From Vitellaria paradoxa (taxonomy: Eukaryota > Streptophyta > Magnoliopsida > Ericales > Sapotaceae): DNA of 64,000 nt. Of this stretch, positions 12,601 to 23,702 are shown one piece after another. Position 1 is the first letter of the stretch; the number at the start of each line of letters is the position of its first letter. The stretch is taken from contig CM034237.1 in the NCBI GenBank assembly GCA_019916065.1, positions 43,134,485 through 43,198,484 on the forward strand, read 5' to 3'. Below the pieces are notes generated by a model. It saw only the letters and a list, made by a program, of their open reading frames with translations, was not told where the DNA came from and did no database searches. The translations under genes were made by a program, and so were the position numbers.

Positions 12601-15600
12601 TTCTGACGCAAAACTATTTCGACAGAATCACAAAAAATGTTCGGATAGTTTCTCTCTCCAAAAAACTAACGCAAAAATAAAAAAAGTTTCACTATTCATT
12701 TCTGAAAAATGTGGTTTGGTTGCTGTATGCCAAATGCCAAAAAGTTCTCCAAACCACATTTTTTGTTATTTTTCATTATTTTTCGCCGCGCCAAACAGAC
12801 CCATAATGATAAAGAGGGATGGTAAATTACTTCACTCAATTATTCTATTCTGTTTTCCAACTTGTTATCAAAGCAATAATTTCACCCAAAAAAAAAAAAA
12901 AAACAAACTAGCGGTTATTGTTCATATCACTAGCGTACTTCTGAACGTCGGCATTAGTTGTCGACCTTGCAAAAAAGGGTCGCCTACCGTTGGCTATTTA
13001 AACCTTCCGGTGATCATATGCTCTTCCATGCACAAGTGATAGCTCCTGCGAGTTTACGCATCTCTGTCTATAAAGTGAGTGCTGGCGTGTGAGCCCTAGC
13101 CATTCCCCAAGCAAACTCTAGCGGTAGTTTCCTGATGTAGGAGGATCTCCTACTGCCTTTATCGTGATGTATATATGATCGAAGCTCAGTGTCAATTACT
13201 CGATTCTTGTTTCTCGGTCATCGTGGTGCTCACATATGCTTCGTCTATTGATCGTCACTCTCAAAATATGATTGATTGTTGATCATTGTTGATTGATTGT
13301 TGATCGCTGCTGTTGATTGACTGATTAATTGTCTAATGATTGCTGCTCCTTATTGACTAATCGACTGTTCTTTGTTTTCAGTGATGATCTTTTCTCTCAG
13401 CGTCACTCTTTGCTTCTAATCGATAGATCGACTACTCTTTGCTCTCAGTGTTGTTCTCAGTGATATTGTTGTCTGTGAAGCAACTGCTAGTAGAATTTGA
13501 CTCACAGAAGCTTCAAGTCTATTTTTGGTTCACATTATTTGGAAGCATCATATTCGTAATGGCTATTGATCCGTCTAAGATATATTTGATTCGTCTTTGG
13601 TCCCAGTTTTGACAATACTTGTTGTTCAACTTAACAGTCTTCCCAAGTAAATTTCTAGTGAGAAATTGAATGGAACTAATTATTTGACATGGTCTCATGC
13701 TGTTCTAGTTTTTCTCATTAGCCAATAGATAGAACACTTTATCACAGATTCACCTCCAGATTGTCAATCTACTACCAATTATGGTATAGCTTAGAGTCTT
13801 CTATTTTGTGCACGGTTTCATTATGTGATACTTCAAAGGCAATTCGGGACTCTCTAGCCGACTCTTTTGCCAGTGGAGCAACGTTTCTAAAATATTACAA
13901 CACTCTCAAGAATCTTGGTGGTTGCTTGTTATAGTTTCATCATTTCCCAGAAACTAAGGCTGATATGATGAAGCAATGGGTAGAACTTATGACTATTTTA
14001 CTTCTTGCTAGCCTTGACGATATCTTTGTAGCTATCGTGATTAGCTTCTAACTGGAGAAAACATTCCTCCCATGGCCAATGCATACTCTCGATGATAGTG
14101 TTCTTCTTTAGGTCATCATTCTTAGGCAACACCTTCTTCTGGTAGTTTTGATTCTATTGCTTAGGTTGGTGGTTCTGGTGGACGAGGAAGTTTTCATGGC
14201 ATATCTTGAAGTGGTTCTTGTGGTGGCCGTAACTCTCATAGTTCTCGTCATAGTGGTAAAGGCTCTGGATGTGATACACAAAAATGTGATCATTGTGGTG
14301 GCACTAATCGCACCGAGCCATATTGCTGGGAGAAGTACGGTCGTCCTGAACAAACCCATTATGTTGCTATTGAACCCACAAGCTCTGATTCTGGTCCAAA
14401 TGTGTCTAATTCGAGTAATCCTCTAGCATCTTGTTCTAGTTCATAGAGTACATTCCCTGCTGTAGAGTTAAATGCTATTGTGCAAGCACTGTGCATTTCT
14501 CGCTCTTCCAATTCCATTGCCACTCTAGCTCATTTAGGTAGTACTACTTATTTTTCTGCTTCCTCAACTCCCTAGTGGGTCATTGACTCTGGAGTTAGTG
14601 CACATGTCTAGGCAACTCATCCTTATTCTTTGATTTGGCTACGACTATACATTGTATTATCTTAATCGATGGGTGTTGCTAGCCTGTTACTGGTAAAGGC
14701 CTACTTTGGCCATCCCCTTCCTTATCCCTATCATCGAGTCTTCATGTTCCTAAATTTTCCTTTAACTTATTATCTGTTAGTCAACTCAAAATCTTTAAAT
14801 TGCTTTATAGCCTTCTATCATTCTTCTTATGTTTCTTTAAGATCTTAAGACACCGAGAACGATTGGTTTGGGATGTGAGCAAGATGAACTTTACTATCTT
14901 AATCCTACCAGCTTTCTACTTCACACTTTGCCCTTATTGCATCTATTTCTCATTTTCAATGGCAATGTTGCTTGGGTCACCCATCATTAGTTTGACTTAA
15001 GTTGGCAATTCCCAGTTTAGACTTTGTTTCTAGTTTTGAATGTGAGACTTTCTAGCTAGGCAAGCATCATTGTAGTTTTTTCCTCGTCATAGTGATAATC
15101 ATCAATTTGAACCTTTTAATGTAGTTCATATGAATATTTGGGGTCCTTCACGAGTGTCTATTTTTAATGGATATGGTACTTTGTTATGTTTGTAGATGAT
15201 TATTCTCACATGACTTGTGCTATTTTCAATGAAAAATTGCTATGAGTTGCCTATTATTGTCTTTCGTTTTTATAAGGAAATTCTTATCCAGTTTGGTAAA
15301 TGCATCAAATTTTTTTGCTCTGACAATGCCTTAGAATACATTAAATCTATTATAAATCTTTTTGTATTGATAGGGGTCGTGTTCATTAGATTATTTGCGT
15401 TCACACATCTCAATAAAATAGTGTTGTTGAACACAAACATTATCATTTGTTATATATTGCTTGTACCTTGCAATTCAATATGAACGTTCCCAAACAGTAT
15501 TGGGGAGATGCTATTTTGACTACTTGTTATATCATTACTTGTGTTCCATGTGTTACTCTTGGTAATCAATCATCATTTTCTCTTTTTTATCCTTCGACTT

Positions 15601-18600
15601 CTCTCTTCTCTCTTACTCCTCATATCTTTAGTTGTATCGCATTTGTTCATAACTTGGACCCTAGTTTGCACAAACTCTCCCCTCATGCTTGATAACGCAT
15701 TTTTCTTAGCTATTCTTGCACTTAAAAGGCCTATTGTTGTCATCATTCTCCCTCTTGACCGATTTTCGTGAGTGCTGATCTTACTTTGTTTTTAGACTAC
15801 CTCCTATTTTCCTCGAGAGGGAGCGATTTCTTCTTCCTCTCAAGAGGGGAGACTTGACTTCTTTGGATGATTCTATTCTTCCTGCTCTTGTTCTTCTTAT
15901 TCCTAATTTGCCTCCTTTGTAGGTGTATCAACATCGTTCTCGCTCTAATTCCACCGCTCCCAGTGGCGGAGCCACGTTAGGGCAAGGGAGGGCAAGTGAC
16001 CCCCCTGAATTTTTGATATTAAATTACAAAAATACCATTGACATTTTACCTTAATTAAAAAATAAATGAATTCAAAGTTAGGTTATATTGGTCTTATTTA
16101 AAAATTAAGGTAAATTCAAAAATTTTAAACATAAAAAGAGTTTATAAAAATTAAATCCAAATATTTTTTTGAAATAAAATATATTGTCCTATTACACTAT
16201 TCAATATTTTTGTGCATAATATCAAAAAATATAATATATAACATAATAAATTCTATAAACAATAAAAACTTAATAATAATTATATTTTTTTAAGTAATGA
16301 TAGATATCTTATTAAATCTCAGATACTGTTAAAATAACTAGTTAAACCATTAAATTGAAAAAAGTATAATCAACGGTTTAATGTTCAAGAATAATTTTAT
16401 CTCTCCCTAAAAGCGATATTATTTCTCTCCTACTCTTAGTCCGAAGATAACTTGTTATTCCCGTCTTAGATACCCGGTGCCCCCCTGACTGAAAATTCTG
16501 GATCCGCCCCTGACCGCTCCACCAATTCCAGTCAACTCTGCACCTATGAATTTTGAGCGCCTTGACTTACTTGCTACTAATGTCTCTAAGTCTTTTGAGG
16601 ATCTTATCATACTTCTCTTGAGCCCAAATCTTCTTCTATTAATGATCTCTCCATCGCCCTACAACGAGATAAACATACTTGTACAAAACATTTTACTGCT
16701 AACTTTGTGTCTTATCATCATATGTTACATCGTCTATAGTTTTGGTTTGTGTCCTATTCTCTATTTTTGTTTCTACCTCTTATGAGCATGCATTATTATC
16801 ACAGGACTATAAGCCAGCAATGGATGAGGAGATGTGTACATAGCATCACAATCATACATAGAAGCTTAAATCTTTTCCACCTAAGAAGAAAACAGTGGAT
16901 GTCGATGGGTGTATACTATTAAGTATTTGCTAGATGGATCTATTGAACAACTTAAGGCTCGTTTGGTTGCTAAGGATACACACAGACCTATAGAGTTGAT
17001 TATCTATAAACCTTCTCACCAGTTGCTCGTCTCAACTTAGTTCGTATTCTTCTAGCAACGGCAGTAAGTTGTGGCCGCTGTTTTAGCTAGACACTAAAAA
17101 TGCCTTTTTACATGGTGAGCTTTAGGAGGAAGTGTATATAGACCAGTTACTTGGGTATGTTATTTCAGGTAATGAGCAACTTGTCTCACTTTTATCGAGT
17201 TTTGTAGTCTCCATGAGCATGATTTAATCGGTTTAACAATGTTCTTCTAGATTATAGTTTCAGCCACTCCACATCTGATCACTCAATGTTTATACATCAA
17301 TCATCCTCTAGCACCGTTATTCTGATTGTCTATATTGACGATATTATTATTTCTAGGGATAATAACAAGGGTATTTTTGCATTGAAGAATCATCTACAAA
17401 AACAATTCCACACAAATGATCTTGGGGCTTTATGTTATTTTTTAAGGATTGAGGTTGCTTGCTGCTCTCAAGGTATGTCTCTATCTCAAAAAAAATATGT
17501 TCTTAATTTAGTCTCTGAGATTGGACTATTGGGTTCTTGACCTGTTGATACTCCTATAAGCTATTTTCTTTGGGCTTGATTCTGCGAGTAGTGATTTCTT
17601 TTCCAATGTTGGTCGATATCGTCGTCTTGTAGGAAGATTGATTTACCTCACTCTGACATAACATGATATTACATGTGTTGTTGGTGTGGTTAGTTTATGC
17701 ATGCTCCTCGTTAACCACACTTTGATGTTGTGCGCTGTATCTTGAGGTATTTAAAGAGTTCTCCAGGCCAAGGGTTACTTTATTGACCTTTTACCACATT
17801 GAATGTAGTAAAATATAATGATACAAATTAGGCTGGTAGCCGTTCTAATGGGAGATATATGTTTGAATATTGTACCTTTGTTGATGGTAATCGTGACTTC
17901 GCATAGTAAGAAGTAGACTGTCATTACTCGTTCTAGTGTTGATGCCGAATATCGCACCATGACTCACACTGCTTCTAAGTCACTTTGGGTTTGTACCCTT
18001 CTTTGGGATTTTGGCATTAAAATTTCAGCTCCAATATCAATGTATTGTAATAATCAAGTTGCCACCTTTATTTCTAGTAACCCGGTGTTTCATGAACAAA
18101 CAAAGTATATAGAAGTGGATTGTTATTTTATCCAAGATCTCCTACTTAAGAAAGGTCCCACTACTCCATTTGTACGTGCAGATTTCAATTGAATAACATA
18201 CTCACTACGCCTTTGTCTCGCCCTCTGTTTTAACAATTTTGCTTCAAGTTAGGCATGTGATTTCTATACTCCAGCTTGAGGGAGAGTATCAAAATATTCT
18301 AGCTTCAAGAGCACGATTGTCATTGATTCAATATGATTGTAATTCCCTTTTTTAGCTATAATCCATTATTATAAATATAATGATAGAGAGGGAGGCTAAA
18401 TTACTTCTCTCAATTATTCTGTCCTGTTTTCTAACTAAGGTTATTATGAAAGCATCAAGAGCTATATACTGAATCTACTATTCCCCTTAAAATTTGTGTC
18501 AAAAATAATTCTATCAAATCAGTTACATTACTTTATATTGTCCACGAAGGAAAAAGAAAATGATCTTTTCAAGGAACGCTAAATCCAATGAACCTACTAG

Positions 18601-19377
18601 AAACTCCCAGAACTGTTTCCATAAACAATATGTCATGTTTGACAGTTGAAGAAGAGAAATGTCACAAAAAACTTATATTGATGCATTTGCAATCAAAAAC
18701 TATTTCTGAAAAGATTCTCTTTACAGATTCATTTTCCACACATTAGACATGGTTTGTGGTGATTGCCTGCAATGATAGGGGCTTGTTTGACCTTCAAATG
18801 GGTTAGAGGTACAGGAGCATAACCAAAACATACATACGATTGAAAGAAAAATGAATTCAATACTCAATACAGTAACTTATTTTTTATTAAAAAATAAAAG
18901 CTGCGATATCAATAAGAAAAGTTGATCTTTTCTACCAAGATACTACACAAGAGAAATTGTATGTAGAATATGACTCATATGATTGCATCTTTATTTCGAA
19001 GGATTTGAGTTCTGTTGAATGCTTTACAATAATTCACTAAAATAAATAAAAGATCATGATTAACTTTACTACCTGCTTGATGTACGCTATTATGTCACAG
19101 GACATCTAAAATTTTTTAATTGTATGGAAGACACTTCAAAAGTGATAAAAGAGGAGCATAAGACAACGAGAATCAATATACAACAAACCTTTGTCTTTGT
19201 TTCGCATCGAACATCTAGCTGCTGCACACGTAATGATAGGACACCTGCCACTTGCTTCCCGATACACCAAGGCATAAGGTGACAACCAGGATCAAGTACA
19301 GCATCAAACTTCCCAAAAGTTTCTCTAATAGCCACATTGGACTGATCCACTTGAATGCAACCCAAAGCTTGTCCCAT
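9633..19377 (-). CDS. HIR: Hypersensitive-induced-reaction protein (SPFH/band-7 family), 5 coding exons
   Basis: Coding exons in transcript order: 19189-19377, 11934-12054, 10795-10886, 10617-10713, 9633-9994; all introns GT-AG, total 861 nt, 286 aa, the standard HIR length. The protein starts [20 protein letters not shown], with Gly2 and Cys7 placed for N-myristoylation and S-acylation. The SPFH/PHB domain follows (about residues 5-190, including [17 protein letters not shown] and [20 protein letters not shown]), then the coiled-coil [20 protein letters not shown] and the conserved tail [22 protein letters not shown] proteins oligomerise at plasma-membrane microdomains and promote NLR-triggered hypersensitive cell death. 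Intron 1 is 7.1 kb because of an antisense Copia element. A leader intron (19390-21398) is likely, and it creates an in-frame upstream AUG. Family assignment is very secure. Confidence 0.95.
11656..11859. repeat. 102-bp near-identical tandem duplication in HIR intron 2
   Basis: Copies 11656-11757 and 11758-11859 begin GAAAACCAGCTGGAAAATGA and end in TAGTCAAAAGACC. I see one substitution inside (AACGC versus AATGC), so the duplication is very recent. Intronic and non-coding. Confidence 0.9.
12108..12128 (+). other. G-run cluster just upstream of HIR exon 2
   Basis: Three long G runs split by single T bases, in the form G7-T-G6-T-G5 on the + strand, about 55 bp upstream of the exon 2 acceptor in HIR sense. 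The HIR pre-mRNA (- strand) therefore carries a C-rich tract here, while the template DNA strand is G-rich and could fold into a quadruplex. Confidence 0.6.
12275..12861 (+). repeat. 5' LTR of the Copia element, interrupted by a MITE
   Basis: Starts TGTCATAATATTCTAG and, once the nested MITE (12370-12802) is removed, aligns along its length with the 3' LTR, including GATTGTCATTGATT, CCATTATTATAAATATA and TTACTTCACTCAATTATTCT. About 150 bp without the insert. Many substitutions separate the two LTRs, so the element is old. Confidence 0.85.
12370..12802. mobile_element. PIF/Harbinger-like (Tourist-type) MITE nested in the Copia 5' LTR
   Basis: 433 bp with perfect 15-bp terminal inverted repeats, GGGTCTGTTTGGCGC and GCGCCAAACAGACCC. 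It is flanked by a 3-bp duplication ATA (12367-12369, 12803-12805). The 3' LTR of the same retroelement retains the empty site (AAATATAATGATA), confirming both the insertion and the 3-bp duplication. Homologous copy at 52926-53348. No coding capacity. Confidence 0.9.
12862..12874 (+). other. Primer-binding site of the Copia element
   Basis: TTGTTATCAAAGC follows the 5' LTR directly. It differs at two positions from the usual plant TTGGTATCAGAGC, which pairs with the 3' end of initiator methionine tRNA. Confidence 0.75.
15961..16512. mobile_element. hAT-type non-autonomous element nested in the Copia element
   Basis: 552 bp beginning CAGTGGCGGAGCCA and ending TGGATCCGCCCCTG, a 14-bp terminal inverted repeat with two mismatches. 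It is flanked by a perfect 8-bp direct repeat ACCGCTCC (15953-15960 and 16513-16520). The 8-bp duplication and CAGNGG-type termini indicate the hAT superfamily. The interior is AT-rich and codes for nothing. Confidence 0.9.
18275..18286 (+). other. Polypurine tract of the Copia element
   Basis: The TTGAGGGAGAG stretch immediately before the 3' LTR resembles the TTGAGGGGGAG tract that primes plus-strand synthesis in plant Copia elements. Confidence 0.65.
18287..18435 (+). repeat. 3' LTR of the Copia element
   Basis: Starts TATCAAAATATTCTAG (the terminal TG decayed to TA) and matches the 5' LTR as far as TTCTGTCCTGTTTTCTAAC. It lacks the MITE, so it preserves that element's pre-insertion site. 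Confidence 0.85.
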
Positions 19378-19498
19378 TGTTGATTTTGCCTATTATAACA
19401 ATAGAAATGAGCATTACTTATAAAATAAAGCAACTTTAAGGTGCCAAAAACAATTATATATGTTCATAACCAACCCTGCACCCCTACCACCCCCGCCT

Positions 19499-19524
19499 CC
19501 CCCCCCCCCCCCCCAAAAAAAAAG
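19499..19524 (+). repeat. C-run followed by A-run
   Basis: About 15 C then 9 A, after a C-rich lead-in. A second tract of the same form lies at 20022-20048 and a shorter one at 62603-62614. In the HIR transcript these become long G runs preceded by U runs. Confidence 0.7.
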
Positions 19525-20021
19525 TTAAAATAAAGTGAAAGAAAGAAGCATCCCCAGATTCCAGAAAGAACAAACGAAGAAAGAAAAAGCATCCATTTAA
19601 CAAAGATATGATATGTAAACATCTACATATATACATATGCACGTAGGCATGAGGTTAAGGGGCTCAGTACTTAAGTGAGGCCAATCAAGCATGTACTTTA
19701 AGTGAGGTTGTTTTATCACAAGCCATGGAAAATATGTACAAGACTAAATAAGACAAGGCTAATAAAATAATCATATAACCAAACATATAAGCTATAGGCT
19801 CAGGCCAACAGATAAAAACCTTGATAACCCTACAAAATATTCCCGGGTCCAAATGGGTGGCCTCCTAAAACTGAAATTCAAGAGACAAGGCATCAATGAA
19901 ACAACCTGCAAAGGGTGTCTTACAGGACTAATAAGCAATACTCAAATTATTCCACCAGAAACTGAAAATTGGAGGGCCTTAGACCAGATGTTACAATAGT
20001 GTACCATAATCAAATTATAGA

Positions 20022-20048
20022 ACCCCCCCCCCCCCCCCCAAAAAAAAA
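20022..20048 (+). repeat. Second C-run followed by A-run
   Basis: About 17 C then 8 or more A, the same arrangement as at 19499 and only 0.5 kb away. The two flanking sequences otherwise look unrelated. Confidence 0.7.
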
Positions 20049-21398
20049 GGGTGAAAACATTAAAAAAAAAAGTTAAATACAAAATAACAAATGGCACTCT
20101 ATTTCAATTTAAACCATAGCAAGGTATTACCAGTGGTTATGCTTATGCTAATGGAGGAAGAACGAGATGATTTCTCATTCTTACAACCACTGACTTTTAT
20201 ATGTACCAAATTAGATAATTGTCTGGCAATAAAAAATATCGCCAGACATGCTCACCACACCAACCAAAAAAGTAAAATTCAAGTTTGCAGAGTAAAAAAA
20301 GTCCAAGGAAATGGCCGGAGAGGGTTCTTGACTAGAAAACTCTCCGATGGTAAAGTCAAAATAGGCGTAAGAGAATTGTAATGGAAAAAGTGAAGTAAGC
20401 AGTTAACAATAGTGAGCATATTTGGATTTTGAGACTAAGTCTTGTATTTATAATAAGATAGAATAAATAAATTAATATATAAATAATTGAATTGTAATGA
20501 TTATATAATTTATATATATATCAGAGTATATATGATGGTCTCCTTTTCTCTTTCATTTCATATTTAATACTCCCACTTTGCATTAAATGCACGTGAGAGA
20601 GAGTATCGGAATAGACAAAATACAACCTTAAAGAAAGTGTAGATATCACATTTGTCTGCCACTTATAAAAAAATAAACTAACTAGATTAAGTACGAAGTA
20701 ATAAATTTAGTTTATTTATTATCATTTTGTATTTATGGTTAGAATCGCACCAACGTAATTTTACAAAGTAATGGGACTCAATTGCAGTTATTATTAAATC
20801 AACACCGAGCACATTTCTATTGTACTCGGAAGATGCCACGTGTCTATAATGATTTTTGCACCTACAATAATAATGAGCAAATAACACTCAAACTCCCATT
20901 GCCAATGGCTGTCAACCACACAACACATTTCGATAAGCACAGATGAAAAATCAAACAAACAATCATTTTTAATGCCGAATTACTCATCAGTCATTGTTGA
21001 CTTTCTGCACCGCGCAACTCATGAGTAATGATAAAAGAAAGTGCGCCATGAAAAGGAAAGTAGAAAAAATATCTCAAAATGGATTCCTTCACATAAACAT
21101 CAAGAAAAATGAAAAGGAGCAGATAAGCGAGAAAATTCATCATCATAACATAGCCTCTCAAAACTCAAACATAACAAGAAAAAAGAAATTCCATATGACG
21201 ATAACGGTAATGAACCGGAAAGAAATTCTTCAATTACCTTGCGAATTTCGAAGAAGGAAAACAGAAAACCTGACTCGAGAGAAAGGATTTGATTTTTGAG
21301 ATGGGAAAACACAAATTGCTCTAATCCAAGAAAAAAAACGAGGGTGTTTTACAGTGGGATTCGATCGAAAGGGTCGTGTAGTGGGATATTCAACTTAC

Positions 21399-21475
21399 GT
21401 CTCTCCCATCGGCGTCTGGCTGTACGATGTTCATTTCCCAAGGAAAGGAGAGGAAGGCAAGGCAAATCATTCTTG
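21399..21475 (-). other. Probable 5' leader exon of HIR with an in-frame upstream AUG
   Basis: On the - strand this GC-richer stretch ends in a good splice donor at 21399. An ATG at 21434 opens 12 codons up to the donor and, after splicing to 19389, four more codons before the MGQ start, with no stop. The right limit (transcription start) is inferred from the TATA-like box at 21499-21506. Confidence 0.5.
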
Positions 21476-21498
21476 CGATTGATTTCTGACTCTGTTGG

Positions 21499-21506
21499 AT
21501 ATTTAT
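21499..21506 (-). promoter_or_regulatory. TATA-like box of HIR
   Basis: ATAAATAT on the - strand, about 30 bp upstream of the inferred leader exon and about 27 bp from the edge of the large inverted-repeat element. Assigned by position and composition only. Confidence 0.4.
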
Positions 21507-21533
21507 CCAGGGGCGTTTGGGGGTAAAAAAAAG

Positions 21534-23212
21534 GACTTTTTTTTTTTTTTTCTACTGATATTGTATAAACAATATCAAGAATTGCTGTTAAATGTAAATT
21601 ATTTGAAAATTTACTGTTAATGAAAAAATGTGATATCATACCGCGGTTATACATTCTGCTTCTTTAAAAATCGCGATTTGAAAGCGCGTGTCTTGATTGA
21701 CTGTTTACCCATAAACTGCGGTTTGGAATGGCGATTGTTGGGTAAAACGCCATAAGGGATGGCAGTTGTTTCTTGCTCGCCATTTCTCAGTTGTTGCTCA
21801 CCCTGGAAGAGACGAAACGAAAAAGAAGAAGAATAGTGGTTTTTTACTGACAGCAATTTATATCAAGTGCAAGCAATTCAATGTAAGAAGTGGGTTGTGT
21901 CATACAAATTAAATTATATTTAATTTATTAAATTAAATTAATATGTTTTATTTTATTATTTATTAAAAATAATTTAATGATATATATTTCTAACTAATTA
22001 AAATAACTAATTTAGTTTAATTATTTATCAGAAATAAATTAGTAATGTATATTACATATTAATTTAATTAATTTATTTATTAAAAATAATTTTAGTGTAA
22101 TAAAATATTTGAATAAAATAATTTATTTTAATATAACTTGAAAGCCTCTCAAAATTATTTTTATACATTTTAGATAAAATGTATTATTTTAAAATATATT
22201 TTTGAAATTTAGTTTTATGAATTAAAAATATAATTTATAGTCATAATTTTGTAACATTAAGCCCTATTTGGTAATTTAATTTAATATGTAATTTATAATC
22301 ATAACTGTATAACATTAAGTCCTATTTGATAACTTTATAAAATTATTTATAAAGTTATCAAGCAGGGCTTAATGTTAAAAAGTTATGTAATTTATAGTCA
22401 TAACTTTATAACGTTAAACCTTATTTGGTAACTTTATAACATTAATATCTAACAAATAATTAAATTCAATTAAATTACCAAACAGGGCTTAATGTTACAA
22501 AATTATGACTATAAATTATATTTTTAATTCATAAAACTAAATTTCAAAAATATATTTTAAAATAATGCATTTTATCTAAAATGTATAAAAATAATTTTGA
22601 GAGGCTTTCAAGTTATATTAAAATAAATTATTTTATTTAAATATTTTATTACACTAAAATTATTTTTAATAAATAAATTAATTAAATTAATATGTAATAT
22701 ACATTACTAATTTATTTCTGATAAATAATTAAACTAAATTAGTTATTTTAATTAGTTAGAAATATATATCATTAAATTATTTTTGATAAATAATAAAATA
22801 AAACATATTAATTTAATTTAATAAATTAAATATAATTTAATTTGTATGACACAACCCACTTCTTACATTGAATTGCTTGCACTTGATATAAATTGCTGTC
22901 AGTAAAAAACCACTATTCTTCTTCTTTTTCGTTTCGTCTCTTCCAGGGTGAGTAGCAACTGAGAAACGGCGAGCAAGAAACAACCGCCATCCCCTATGGC
23001 GTTTTACCCAACAGTCGCCATTCCAAACCGCAGTTTATGGGTAAACAGTCAATCAAGACACGCGCTTTCAAATCGCAGTTTTTAAAGAAGCAGAATGTAT
23101 AACCGCGGTATAATATCGCGTTTTCTCATTAACAGTAAATTTTCAAATAGTTTTCATTTAACAGCAATTCCTGATATTGTTTATACAATATCAGTAGAAC
23201 AAAAAAAAAGTC
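21534..23212. mobile_element. Mutator-like element made almost wholly of two ~730-bp inverted arms
   Basis: The left arm (21534 to about 22280) reads as the reverse complement of the right arm (about 22467-23212) with only a few per cent mismatches. The dyad centre is near 22373, and a smaller stem-loop and repeats of ATTAAGYCCTATTTG-type sequence fill the middle. The element starts GAC and ends GTC and is flanked by the 9-bp repeat AAAAAAAAG (21525-21533 and 23213-23221), a Mutator-type length. The outer part of each arm is GC-richer and gene-like (ACCGCGGTTATA, ACGCGCTTTCAAATCGC), while the inner part is extremely AT-rich. Each arm gives the same short peptide start (MYNRG), so those frames are mirror images rather than genes. 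Transcription through it would give a roughly 1.7-kb hairpin RNA. Confidence 0.85.
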
Positions 23213-23221
23213 AAAAAAAAG

Positions 23222-23669
23222 TGATATTATTTAAAATTATTTATGAATTTGTAATTTATAATAAGATAAAAAGTGAATAATTTTTAAAAATTTTTAACAT
23301 TTTTTAACGTTTTCTGTACGTTGAATGCATATTTATTTTTTTTATTATTTTTCATACTCAATTATGGATACGTTAAAAATCGTTAAAAAATTTTAAAAAT
23401 TTTAAAAAATTATCTATTATTTATCTCACTACACAAATTATAAATTTATAAATTAATTAATTTTATTTTATGTTATTTTTATCTATTTTTTATTATTTTA
23501 AACGCATTGTATATTTTTATTTTGTCTCGTCAAATTTGGGACGAATGTCGAAAATGTCATAAAAAAAAGGAAAAATAATTATTATTTGAAAATAATTAAA
23601 ATAAAATGCCTAATGGCTTATGTACGACGAAGACTAGTGAAAGGAGCACGTGTCCTCTCCTTTAATTTA

Positions 23670-23702
<33 letters not shown>

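Larger units (their letters stand above)
12275..18435 (+). mobile_element. Degenerate Ty1/Copia LTR retrotransposon inside HIR intron 1
   Basis: Bounded by related LTRs, with PBS and PPT in the expected places. Order on the + strand: LTR; primer-binding site; gag relic (from about 13557) with a zinc-knuckle remnant [14 protein letters not shown] near 14283, in which the His is replaced by Arg; GAG-pre-integrase and integrase relics (about 14800-15700, with [11 protein letters not shown] and [12 protein letters not shown]); reverse transcriptase (about 16810-17540, with YIDDIIIS); RNase H (about 17959-18190); LTR. Frames are broken by many stops, so it is dead. The gag-integrase-RT-RNase H order defines Copia. 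It lies antisense to HIR. Two younger DNA elements are nested in it (12370-12802 and 15961-16512). No clean 5-bp target duplication. Confidence 0.9.
19390..21398 (-). other. Probable leader intron of HIR
   Basis: In HIR sense, a strong donor GAC|GTAAGTTG (exon end at 21399) and an acceptor ATAATAG|GC (exon start at 19389) would remove this stretch and bring the leader exon to 12 nt before the MGQ start codon. Inside are two C-run/A-run tracts (19499-19524 and 20022-20048), which appear as long G runs in HIR sense. I see no coding gene in it; the 96-codon frame at 20091-20381 on the + strand is not recognisable. Confidence 0.5.

Noticed and set aside
14108..14426. Overlapping open frames of 83-92 codons on opposite strands
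   Set aside because: They fall in the decayed gag region of the Copia element; the real frame shows the zinc-knuckle remnant instead.
21349..23280. Two related peptides starting MYNRG on opposite strands (near 21654 and 23095)
   Set aside because: They are mirror images from the two arms of the inverted repeat, not duplicated genes.
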